10,130 nt of DNA from Flavobacterium psychrophilum. GTDB lineage: Bacteria; Bacteroidota; Bacteroidia; Flavobacteriales; Flavobacteriaceae. Numbering within the stretch: position 1 is the first letter of the stretch; each line of letters opens with the position of its first letter. A program made the translations under genes and the position numbers. Shown piece by piece: positions 1-6,617 of the stretch. The DNA is taken from NCBI GenBank assembly GCA_022729635.1, contig DZAU01000012.1:27384-37513 (forward strand), in the 5' to 3' direction. The notes under the pieces are model-generated. The model was not told the DNA's origin. It saw only the letters and a program-made list of their open reading frames with translations, and ran no database searches.

Positions 1-190
1 CCATAATTTTTTTGAGTAAATCTGAGATAAATTCTTCGTCATCAAATGTATCCGGAACATTAATTTTTGTTAAAAATATTTTTTTCTCCTGAAATGAATA
101 TTCAACGGTAACCATACCTTTTTTGGTAATAGTTTCAAATTGTCTGGCAAAAGCATTGTCCTTGATTTCAATGATGGTTGGAGTTTCCAT
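1..190 (-). CDS. GNAT-like N-acetyltransferase, partial (N-terminal 63 residues)
   Basis: An open frame starts with ATG at 190-188 and runs without a stop off the left edge, so only the N-terminal 63 residues are present. It begins METPTIIEIKDNAFARQFET. It continues with a strand-rich segment (VTVEYSFQEKKIFLTKINVP) and an acidic patch leading into a helix (DDEEFISDLLKKIM). From memory this pattern matches the short stand-alone GNAT proteins of the COG2388/YjdJ type, in which a beta hairpin precedes a conserved VP and then a helix. The acetyl-CoA-binding part would lie outside the window, so catalysis cannot be judged. It is divergent from the operon starting at 567. A different small alpha/beta protein is possible. 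Confidence 0.6.
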   Translation of the reverse strand, partial: METPTIIEIKDNAFARQFETITKKGMVTVEYSFQEKKIFLTKINVPDTFDDEEFISDLLKKIM

Positions 191-566
191 ATTATTTGTT
201 TTGGTGCATTTTAGTCTAAATAAAATTGGGCTAAAATTGATTTTCATTTCAAAGTTGAAAAGAAATTAGTTGTTTTATTTTGGGACATTGATAAGGCATA
301 CAAAGGTATTGAATTGATTTTCAATTTTAAACGATTATTATGACTATAATGATTTGGTATTCAAATAAAATAATTAATTTTATGGTTTTCCATGAATCGT
401 GTGGGTATTTCCAAATAGAGATTATCTTGAAAAAAATCTCTATTTAAACCATTATTAAGGATTAATGACACTAAATCCCTTAATGGTTTATTGGGTAAAA
501 TTTAATATTGGAAATAGAAACCCACACAAATGGGGGTAGAACCTCAAAAACTAAACTCAACAGTAA
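191..566. other. Divergent intergenic region with a structured element in its right half
   Basis: This 376-base gap separates the divergent partial gene and the Pr6Pr-type operon. I see no coding frame worth keeping. The left half (191-390) is AT-rich, with a small palindrome at 247-260 (TTTCAA, two bases, TTGAAA). No exact TAnnTTTG promoter box was found on either strand. A TATAAT-like string at 345-350 lacks a spaced upstream element. The right half holds the nested inverted repeat described separately. Bases 528-566 form an A-rich leader, and the TAA at 564-566 immediately before the ATG fixes the start of the downstream gene. Confidence 0.6.
399..527. repeat. Nested inverted repeat folding as a three-way junction (leader RNA or miniature element)
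   Basis: The outer arms GTGTGGGT (399-406) and ACCCACAC (520-527) are perfectly complementary. After a four-base bulge (516-519) pairing resumes between ATTTCC (407-412) and GGAAAT (510-515). Inside are two abutting hairpins. The first pairs AAATAGAGATT (413-423) with AATCTCTATTT (435-445), 11 bp with an 11-base loop. The second pairs AAACCA (446-451) with TGGTTT (484-489), then after a three-base bulge TTAAGG (455-460) with CCTTAA (478-483). A 20-base AT-rich strand (490-509) closes the junction. Three more pairs (390-392 with 531-533) may extend the base. The fold ends 39 bases before the ATG at 567. It could be a structured 5' leader, an independent small RNA or a miniature inverted-repeat element. 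No flanking target duplication or open frame was seen. Confidence 0.7.
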
Positions 567-1211
567 ATGAAAAATATAAAAACACAAAATAGTAATTCTC
601 GGAGAAATTGGGCTGATGTATTTGGTTTTCTTTTGGGATGGTTTTCTATCATTGGACAATTTATTTTAATGATACAAAACAGACAGACCGATGTTGTTGA
701 AACCATAGTTCGATTTTTTAGTTTTTTTACTATTCTTACTAACCTATTAGTTGCTCTTTATTTCACTTCTCGAATTCCCATATTCCATAAAATATCCTTC
801 CAAAAAATAGCGAGCAAAGGAGCTATAACTGCATTGACAGCTTTTATACTTGTGGTGGGTTCAGTGTACCATATAATTTTACGCAACACTTGGGAACCAA
901 AGGGATTCCAATTAATTATTGACGAACTTTTGCATTCTGTAATTCCTCTTTTTGTGTTAATTTATTGGATGCTATTCGCAAATCTTGACGATTTAAAATT
1001 TCAGCATATTAAAAAATGGTTGTGGTTTCCCCTAATCTATTTTTTATATATAATTATCAGGGGACATTTTTCTGATTTTTACCCATATCCATTTATTAAT
1101 GTTTCCGAAATTAATTATTCTCAAGCTTTAATTAATTTTTTGATAATAAGTAGTTTTATGATGTTAATAATGGGTATTTTAATTTTCATTGGACATAAAA
1201 TAAAAAAATAA
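567..1211 (+). CDS. Pr6Pr-type six-helix integral membrane protein
   Basis: This 214-residue protein has about six hydrophobic segments at roughly residues 16-36, 47-67, 85-106, 116-137, 151-166 and 186-209. The pattern matches proteins annotated as the Pr6Pr family: a helix with FFSFFTILTNLLVAL (51-65), a histidine-containing helix ELLHSVIPLFVLIYW (120-134), and a YPYPF motif (172-176) before the last helix. The biochemical role of this family is not established to my knowledge, so none is assigned. An in-frame TAA touches the ATG, which makes this start the only upstream choice. It is the first gene of a four-gene plus-strand unit and lies 39 bases behind the nested fold at 399-527, which may be its leader. 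The next gene starts 26 bases after its stop. Confidence 0.72.
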   Translation: MKNIKTQNSNSRRNWADVFGFLLGWFSIIGQFILMIQNRQTDVVETIVRFFSFFTILTNLLVALYFTSRIPIFHKISFQKIASKGAITALTAFILVVGSVYHIILRNTWEPKGFQLIIDELLHSVIPLFVLIYWMLFANLDDLKFQHIKKWLWFPLIYFLYIIIRGHFSDFYPYPFINVSEINYSQALINFLIISSFMMLIMGILIFIGHKIKK

Positions 1212-1237
1212 ACTTTTAACCTTAAATTATTCAAATT

Positions 1238-1672
1238 ATGAAAAACAATGCATTATTATTCGTTCTTTTTTTAGCACTATTCATTGGTGCTTGCTCCAAC
1301 CTGAAAAATACTAAAACCACAAACAATCTCTCAAATGCAACTTGGGGATTGGAGTATATTTCTGGACCAAAAATTTCCTTCGAAGGTTTATATCCCAACA
1401 AAAAACCACAAATCACATTCAACACGACTACAAATGAAGTCAGCGGAACTGCAAGTTGCAACGGATATATGGCAAAATATACCACTGAAGGAAAGTCAAT
1501 TTCATTTGGTGAACCTGGGCCAACAACAATGATGTTTTGTGACGGCGGAGGAGAAAAAGTGTTTTTACAAATGATGAAAAAAGTCGACAATTATACTATA
1601 GATAACGAAGGAAAACTCAATTTGAATATTGGCGAAGTGCCAATAATGCGATTTAAAAAAATCAATAATTAA
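1238..1672 (+). CDS. META-domain lipoprotein (HslJ-like)
   Basis: This 144-residue protein has a lipoprotein signal: Lys at position 2, a hydrophobic core, and a lipobox ending IGA-C with lipidated Cys19. Residues 35-142 show the META/HslJ pattern: an opening W36, a G-x-x-SCNGY strand-turn (70, 73-77), TTMMFC (96-101), a conserved acidic residue followed by F (E106, F109) and a final strand RFKK. Cys74 and Cys101 are at the positions where META domains often carry a cysteine pair. META domains are small periplasmic or lipidated beta domains. E. coli HslJ is heat-inducible and linked to novobiocin tolerance, but a molecular activity is not known. It sits 26 bases after the membrane gene and 17 bases before a second META lipoprotein, so co-transcription is likely. 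Confidence 0.82.
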   Translation: MKNNALLFVLFLALFIGACSNLKNTKTTNNLSNATWGLEYISGPKISFEGLYPNKKPQITFNTTTNEVSGTASCNGYMAKYTTEGKSISFGEPGPTTMMFCDGGGEKVFLQMMKKVDNYTIDNEGKLNLNIGEVPIMRFKKINN

Positions 1673-1689
1673 TTTTACATTTCACCGAA

Positions 1690-2478
1690 ATGAATAAAAT
1701 AGCCTATTTCGGAATTATTATTTTAACAGTTTTAAGTTGCAAAACTACAAAAGTTTCAGTCAACAAAAATTCAAAGTCAAACAAGCTTAAAGTGGATGAC
1801 TTTGAAAAAATTGATACTGTGGAAAAAGCACCCTATTTTAAATCAAGCGGAACAGAACCTTTTTGGAATTTAGCCATTTCAGATGATAAAATAGTTTTCA
1901 AAACGATAAACGACTCGATTGTCACACCTCACGCTGATCCAATTTTGGTGATGGATGCTAATGTAAAGTCGTATAGAATACAAGCCAAAACTGCTCAACT
2001 CAATATTAAAATTTTACAACAAAAATGTGTGAATGCAATGTCAGGAAAAGAATTTCCTTATGCTGTTTTTGTTGAATACAAAAAAAGTGCAACTGCTGAA
2101 TTAGAAAAAGTGAATGGATGTGGGCAATATGAAACCGATTACCGTTTGCACGACATTTGGGTATTAGAAGAACTCAATGGTGAAAAAATTAAAAAAGAAG
2201 ATTTTAGCAAAGAGTTTCCGCTGTTGGAAATTTATGCAAATACCAATAAGTTTTCAGGCTTTGCAGGTTGTAATCAAATGAAAGGTTCGTTGTTTTTTGA
2301 AAAAGGAAAACTTCGATTTACCAATTTAGCGACCACAAAAATGATGTGCGAACCTGTAAACAAAGAAGCAGAGTTCATTACAGCCCTTCAAAGTAGTAGC
2401 GTTTATAAAATTGAGAACAACAGACTAATTTTATCAAATTCAACAGGAATAAAAATTATATTTAAAAAAGTAGATTAA
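1690..2478 (+). CDS. Two-domain lipoprotein: GTEPFW domain plus C-terminal META domain
   Basis: This 262-residue protein starts with a lipoprotein signal (VLS-C, Cys17) and a lysine/asparagine-rich linker (18-48). Residues 49-151 form a domain opened by SGTEPFWNLAI (53-63). It contains Cys113 in KCVNAMSG, the sequence FPYAVFVEY (122-130), and Cys144 in NGCGQY. This resembles the COG3650-like GTEPFW proteins that often accompany META domains. Residues 157-260 are a META/HslJ domain: WVLEELNG (157-164), FAGCNQMKG (191-199), TTKMMC (215-220), then E226/E228 and F229, and a closing IIFKK. Because gene 1238-1672 also carries META, the operon encodes two related domains, probably from duplication. 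It likely sits in the periplasm or outer membrane as a lipoprotein. Its function is unknown. The gap to the next gene is 17 bases. Confidence 0.8.
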   Translation: MNKIAYFGIIILTVLSCKTTKVSVNKNSKSNKLKVDDFEKIDTVEKAPYFKSSGTEPFWNLAISDDKIVFKTINDSIVTPHADPILVMDANVKSYRIQAKTAQLNIKILQQKCVNAMSGKEFPYAVFVEYKKSATAELEKVNGCGQYETDYRLHDIWVLEELNGEKIKKEDFSKEFPLLEIYANTNKFSGFAGCNQMKGSLFFEKGKLRFTNLATTKMMCEPVNKEAEFITALQSSSVYKIENNRLILSNSTGIKIIFKKVD

Positions 2479-2495
2479 ATCTAAAAACTAAAATT

Positions 2496-3266
2496 ATGAA
2501 GAAATTAATAATACTATCGTTCGTCGCTTTAACTATGTTAAATTGCAAAAACAAAGAACAAAAGCCAGAAAACACAAACGCTTATTCTCAGGAAGTTACA
2601 GTCGAAAAAACGGTTGCATTAGATTTAGGATGTTATGTTTTTAATGACAATAAAAACAACGTGTCCTTAGAAATTACAGAAAACGGAGAAGTAATCAAAG
2701 GAAATCTAACCTATACTTTGGCTGAAAAAGACAAAAATTCAGGGAGTTTTACAGGAGAATTAAAAAACGATGTTTTAATAGCAAATTATACATATCAGTC
2801 AGAAGGAAAAAAATCGATTAGACAAATCGCTTTTAAAGTTGACGGAGATAAAATTATTGAAGGATATGGTGATTTAAATAATGAAGGTACTGCTTTTAAA
2901 GACATCAATAATATTAATTTCACATCAAAAATGCCTCTAACAAAAACCGAGTGCAATAATCAAAAAGAGACCTGTTTGTTTGAAAACGGAAAAGCATATT
3001 CCGAGTTGAAACAAAGTTGTGTAGAATTATCAACACTAAAAACCAGACTAAATCCTTTAAAAAATGGATCTAAAATTGATGGAAATCCTGCCATTATATT
3101 ATTCAATTCAGACAATTCAAAAGCTGAAGTTTTTCTGCCAAAGTCAAACAAAGGAATTGTCTTGGAAAAATCAAAACAAGGCAATTGGGTTTTTGAAAAT
3201 TACACTTTAATATCTTGGAAAGGTTATGTTTTACAAGAAAAAGGAGTAGCAATATATGGTGGATAA
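2496..3266 (+). CDS. Lipoprotein of unknown function, last gene of the operon
   Basis: This 256-residue protein has a signal sequence (MKKLIILSFVALTML) and a lipobox-like MLN-C with Cys17. Asn at -1 is less usual than Gly/Ala/Ser. After a polar linker (18-40), residues 43-125 look like a beta-rich, lipocalin- or DUF-like half: GCYVF, then alternating strands with TYTLAEKDKNSGSFTGELKN and a Y/F-rich pattern. Residues 150-180 hold three cysteines (153, 160, 175) around a helix. Residues 195-255 form a second strand-rich part (AIILFNSDNSKAEVFLP, then WVFENYTLISWKGYVLQ). I do not recognise a named family and assign no function. The stop is followed by a weak hairpin (3261-3277) and the terminator at 3296-3322. 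Its position suggests a role with the two META lipoproteins in the envelope. Confidence 0.7.
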   Translation: MKKLIILSFVALTMLNCKNKEQKPENTNAYSQEVTVEKTVALDLGCYVFNDNKNNVSLEITENGEVIKGNLTYTLAEKDKNSGSFTGELKNDVLIANYTYQSEGKKSIRQIAFKVDGDKIIEGYGDLNNEGTAFKDINNINFTSKMPLTKTECNNQKETCLFENGKAYSELKQSCVELSTLKTRLNPLKNGSKIDGNPAIILFNSDNSKAEVFLPKSNKGIVLEKSKQGNWVFENYTLISWKGYVLQEKGVAIYGG

Positions 3267-3295
3267 TTTTGTTATCCTAAACAAATAGATAATAA

Positions 3296-3322
3296 AAAAA
3301 AGCCCAAAAAACAGGCTTTTTT
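3296..3322. terminator. Bidirectional intrinsic terminator between the lipoprotein operon and carB
   Basis: AAAAAAGCC (3296-3304) pairs with GGCTTTTTT (3314-3322) around a nine-base loop, with the A/T arms acting as the U-tract in either direction. It lies 30 bases after the plus-strand stop and 24 bases after the carB stop, where two converging units need to end. The G+C part of the stem is only three pairs, so efficiency may be moderate. Confidence 0.8.
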
Positions 3323-3345
3323 CTTAATACTCAAATCTTAATACT

Positions 3346-6198
3346 CTATTTACTCAAATACATTTTTCTTCGAGAATACAATTCATAAAACTGGTCGTCT
3401 TTCAAATCGTCAATAAACAAGATGCTTTCTCCAGTCGATTTCATTTCTGGTCCCAATGCTTTGTTCACATTGTGGAACTTGCTGAAAGAGAAAACGGGTT
3501 GTTTAATCGCAAATCCTTTCAACTGCGGATTAAATTTAAAATCGGTTACTTTATTCACGCCAAGCATTACTTTTGTTGCATAATTTACATAGGGTTCGTT
3601 GTAGGCTTTTGCAATAAAAGGCACCGTTCGTGATGCTCTAGGATTGGCCTCAATGATATAAACGATATCGTCTTTTATGGCAAATTGTATGTTGATTAAA
3701 CCAACGGTTCGCAAAGCTAAAGCAATTTTTTTGGTATGATCTTTTATTTGTGTCATCACAAATTCGCCTAAATTAAATGGTGGCAAAGTCGCATTACTAT
3801 CGCCCGAATGCACGCCGCAAGGCTCAATATGTTCCATTATTCCAATGATATAGACGTTTTCACCATCACAAATCGCATCGGCTTCAGCTTCGATGGCGCC
3901 GTCTAAATAATGATCTAAAAGCAATTTGTTGCCTGGAATTTGTTTCAATAAATTGATAACGTGTTCTTCTAATTCTTGCTTGTTGATGACGATTTTCATT
4001 CCCTGACCGCCCAAAACATAAGAAGGACGAATCAATAAAGGAAAATCTAATTTGTCTGCCAAAGCCGAAGCTTCGTCAGCAGTTTCGGCAATACCAAATT
4101 GTGGAAAAGGGATTTTTAAATCGGTTAAAAGTTCTGAGAAACGCCCTCTGTCTTCGGCTAAATCCAAAGCATCAAAGCTGGTTCCTATAATTTTGATTCC
4201 GTATTTAGCCAACTTCTCCGCAATTTTCAAAGCCGTTTGTCCGCCCAATTGCACGATAACACCTTCCGGTTTTTCGTGTTGGATAATATCGTAAATATGT
4301 TCCCAAAATACAGGCTCGAAATACAATTTATCGGCAGTGTCAAAATCAGTCGAAACCGTTTCCGGATTACAATTAATCATTATGGTTTCATAACCACATT
4401 CTTTGGCTGCCAAAACGCCGTGAACACAAGAATAATCAAATTCTATTCCTTGCCCAATTCTATTTGGACCTGAACCCAAAACAATTATTTTTTTCTTTTC
4501 GGTTACAATGCTTTCGTTGTGAACATAGCGTTCTCCGTTTGCTTTTTCGATTTCGGCTTCAAAAGTGGAGTAATAATAAGGGGTTTGCGCTTTGAACTCT
4601 GCTGCACAAGTATCAACCAATTTGAACACACGATTGATGTTCATCGAAGAACGTAAATTGTGAATTTGGCTTTCCAGACAACCCAACATGTGAGCAATTT
4701 GTCTGTCGGCAAAACCTTTTTGCTTGGCTTCCAAAAGCAATTCTTTTGGCAATGTTTCCAATTTGAAGTTGGATATTTCTCTTTCCAAACTGTACAATTC
4801 CTCGTATTGTTTCAGGAACCACATATCAATTTTAGTGATTTCGTGAATTCTCGAAAGCGGAATTCCCAAGGCAATCGCATCATAAATCACGAAAACACGA
4901 TCCCAACTCGCAAAAGTCAGTTTCTCGATAATTTGTTCGTAGTTTTTATATCCTTTTCCATCTGCTCCTAGCCCATTTCTTTTGATTTCCAAAGATTGAG
5001 TGGCTTTGTGCAAAGCTTCTTGAAACGAACGCCCAATTCCCATTACTTCTCCCACGGATTTCATTTGAAGTCCCAAAGTTCTATCTGCTCCATCGAATTT
5101 ATCGAAATTCCAACGCGGAATTTTTACAATCACATAATCCAAAGTCGGTTCAAAAAGTGCTGAAGTTGATTTGGTAATTTGATTTTGCAATTCATCTAAA
5201 TTATATCCCAAAGCAAGTTTCGATGCAATTTTAGCAATAGGATAACCTGTTGCTTTTGATGCCAAAGCCGAAGAACGAGACACTCGTGGATTAATTTCAA
5301 TCGCTACAATATCTTCTTTTTCGTCTGGCGAAACGGCAAATTGCACATTGCAACCTCCAGCAAAATTTCCGATGCTGCGCATCATCAAAATGGCATAATC
5401 GCGCATTCTTTGGAAAGTCGTGTCAGACAAAGTCATAGCTGGTGCAACCGTTATAGAATCTCCGGTATGAATTCCCATTGGATCCATATTTTCGATAGAA
5501 CAAATGATAACTACATTATCATTTTTGTCCCTCAAAAGCTCTAATTCGTATTCTTTCCAACCCATTAAAGCTTTGTCTATCAACACTTCATGAATTGGAG
5601 AAGCTTCTAAACCTCTGGTCAAAAGCTCATCGAAATCTTCTTTTTTATAAACAATAGCCGCGCCTGTTCCTCCTAAAGTAAACGAAGGACGAATTACCAA
5701 AGGAAAGCCATATTCTTGTGCAATTTCTTTACCTCGAAGATAAGAAGTGCAAATTTCCGCAGGTGCAGAAGGCACATTGATCTTTTTTAAAAGTTGCTTG
5801 AATTGCTCTCTGTCTTCAGTAATATTGATAGCGTTTACATCGACACCAATTAATTTTACTCCGAAATCTTTCCAAATTCCTTTTTCTTCAGCTTCCAGAC
5901 AAAGATTCAAAGCAGTTTGTCCTCCCATTGTAGGTAAAACAGCATCTATCTGTGGATGTGCTTTCAGGATTTCGATAATCGATTTGGTCGTCAACGGTTT
6001 CAAATAAATATGATCGGCCATCGAGGGGTCGGTCATAATGGTTGCCGGATTCGAATTAATCAAAATCACTTCAATTCCTTCTTCGCGAATGGAACGTGCA
6101 GATTGTGAACCTGCATAATCAAACTCGCAAGCTTGACCTATAACGATTGGACCGGAACCTATTATTAAAACTGATTTTATGGAGTTGTCTTTTGGCAT
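3346..6198 (-). CDS. carB: Carbamoyl-phosphate synthase large subunit, short form without the MGS domain
   Basis: CarB makes carbamoyl phosphate from bicarbonate, ATP and ammonia, the ammonia coming from glutamine through the small subunit CarA. It feeds pyrimidine and arginine synthesis in the cytoplasm. The 950-residue product shows the duplicated architecture. The N-terminal half has IIGSGPIVIGQACEFDYAG (12-30), TMGGQTALN (90-98), RPSFTLGGTG (170-179) and EINPRVSRSSALASKATGYP (301-320). The linking and oligomerisation region spans about 405-555. The second half has VLGSGPNRIGQGIEFDYS (573-590), QLGGQTA (650-656), RPSYVLGGQGM (724-734) and EANPRASRTVPF (850-861). It ends soon after LGPEMKSTGE (915-924). 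E. coli CarB (1073 residues) continues there into the MGS-like domain that binds UMP, IMP and ornithine. That domain is absent, with an ordinary TAG stop. Short CarB proteins are, as I recall, usual in flavobacteria. No carA is in the window. Confidence 0.97.
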   Translation of the reverse strand: MPKDNSIKSVLIIGSGPIVIGQACEFDYAGSQSARSIREEGIEVILINSNPATIMTDPSMADHIYLKPLTTKSIIEILKAHPQIDAVLPTMGGQTALNLCLEAEEKGIWKDFGVKLIGVDVNAINITEDREQFKQLLKKINVPSAPAEICTSYLRGKEIAQEYGFPLVIRPSFTLGGTGAAIVYKKEDFDELLTRGLEASPIHEVLIDKALMGWKEYELELLRDKNDNVVIICSIENMDPMGIHTGDSITVAPAMTLSDTTFQRMRDYAILMMRSIGNFAGGCNVQFAVSPDEKEDIVAIEINPRVSRSSALASKATGYPIAKIASKLALGYNLDELQNQITKSTSALFEPTLDYVIVKIPRWNFDKFDGADRTLGLQMKSVGEVMGIGRSFQEALHKATQSLEIKRNGLGADGKGYKNYEQIIEKLTFASWDRVFVIYDAIALGIPLSRIHEITKIDMWFLKQYEELYSLEREISNFKLETLPKELLLEAKQKGFADRQIAHMLGCLESQIHNLRSSMNINRVFKLVDTCAAEFKAQTPYYYSTFEAEIEKANGERYVHNESIVTEKKKIIVLGSGPNRIGQGIEFDYSCVHGVLAAKECGYETIMINCNPETVSTDFDTADKLYFEPVFWEHIYDIIQHEKPEGVIVQLGGQTALKIAEKLAKYGIKIIGTSFDALDLAEDRGRFSELLTDLKIPFPQFGIAETADEASALADKLDFPLLIRPSYVLGGQGMKIVINKQELEEHVINLLKQIPGNKLLLDHYLDGAIEAEADAICDGENVYIIGIMEHIEPCGVHSGDSNATLPPFNLGEFVMTQIKDHTKKIALALRTVGLINIQFAIKDDIVYIIEANPRASRTVPFIAKAYNEPYVNYATKVMLGVNKVTDFKFNPQLKGFAIKQPVFSFSKFHNVNKALGPEMKSTGESILFIDDLKDDQFYELYSRRKMYLSK

Positions 6199-6234
6199 TG
6201 TAATATGAGATATAAATAGTTGTGTTTTTTTCTT

Positions 6235-6268
6235 AAAAAAAAGCCGTTACTAAAAAATAGTAACGGCT
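6235..6268 (-). terminator. Strong intrinsic terminator downstream of rpmH
   Basis: AGCCGTTACTA (6242-6252) and TAGTAACGGCT (6258-6268) form a perfect 11-bp stem with a five-base loop. On the minus strand the stem is followed by eight T residues (6242 down to 6235, the first of them shared with the stem). It begins 22 bases after the rpmH stop and ends 36 bases before the carB start. It should therefore cut most rpmH transcripts before carB. carB needs either its own promoter, not evident in the short gap, or readthrough. Confidence 0.92.
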
Positions 6269-6290
6269 AATATTTAATTTATTAGGAACA

Positions 6291-6452
6291 TTATTTTTTG
6301 TGTCTTGGTTCGCAAGAAACAGTCAATTTATGTCTTCCTTTAGCTCTACGACGAGCAAGCACTTTTCTTCCATTAGCAGATTCCATTCTGTCCATAAATC
6401 CGTGCTTATTTCTTCTTTTTCTTTTTGATGGTTGAAACGTTCTTTTGCTCAT
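6291..6452 (-). CDS. rpmH: 50S ribosomal protein L34
   Basis: This 53-residue basic protein begins [20 protein letters not shown], the canonical L34 opening. It continues through [20 protein letters not shown] (21-40) and ends EPRHKK. L34 binds 23S rRNA in the large ribosomal subunit. The length is slightly above the E. coli protein (46 residues), as in other Bacteroidota, because of a short lysine/histidine-rich C-terminal tail. The gene has a good upstream promoter (6526-6555) and a strong terminator, so it is probably a monocistronic unit. The usual companions rnpA and dnaA are not adjacent. Confidence 0.98.
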   Translation of the reverse strand: MSKRTFQPSKRKRRNKHGFMDRMESANGRKVLARRRAKGRHKLTVSCEPRHKK

Positions 6453-6525
6453 TGCTTTGTATCTTTAAAAAATGTATTTACGATGTCTAATTAGTTTCGA
6501 ATAATCGTTATTCTAAAACCGAGTG

Positions 6526-6555
6526 CAAATATACAAAGACTTTTATTTCTGACAA
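6526..6555 (-). promoter_or_regulatory. Bacteroidota-type promoter of rpmH
   Basis: On the minus strand a TTG (6555-6553) and TATATTTG (6533-6526) are separated by exactly 19 bases. This fits the Bacteroidota sigma consensus (TTG, about 19-21 bases, TAnnTTTG). Transcription would start near 6519-6520, giving a leader of about 67 bases before the rpmH ATG at 6452. Confidence 0.75.
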
Positions 6556-6589
6556 GTGGTTTTATAATTTTTTTTTTAATTCCTTTTGC

Positions 6590-6597
6590 TATCTTTG
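6590..6597 (+). promoter_or_regulatory. Candidate -7 box for the TPR membrane gene
   Basis: TATCTTTG is an exact TAnnTTTG match, 20 bases before the ATG at 6618. The -33 position is inside a run of T without a clear TTG, so only one element is well defined. A start near 6603 would give a leader of about 15 bases. It lies back to back with the rpmH promoter. Confidence 0.55.
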
Positions 6598-6617
6598 CTG
6601 ATATAAATTTACTCACT

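Noticed and set aside
247..260. TTTCAA-AG-TTGAAA palindrome as an operator
   Set aside because: It is short, AT-rich and expected by chance in this composition. No regulator gene or second copy is present.
345..356. Sigma70-like TATAAT or TAnnTTTG promoter for the operon at 567
   Set aside because: TATAATGATTTG contains TA and TTTG but at the wrong spacing, and no TTG stands at a suitable distance upstream.
399..527. Integron attC-type recombination site
   Set aside because: The nested fold lacks the paired RYYYAAC and GTTRRRY core sites at its ends, and no integrase or cassette array is nearby.
1231..1590. Minus-strand open frame of 119 codons
   Set aside because: It lies wholly opposite the META lipoprotein gene, which has a lipobox and domain signatures. 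The antisense product has no recognisable feature and is a shadow.
3261..3277. GGATAA/TTATCC hairpin overlapping the stop of the last lipoprotein gene as a terminator
   Set aside because: Only six pairs, weak and without a directly following T-tract. The hairpin at 3296-3322 is the better terminator.
4052..4971. Several open frames opposite or out of frame within carB
   Set aside because: carB is a complete, well-conserved reading frame. The overlapping frames have low-complexity, unrecognisable products.
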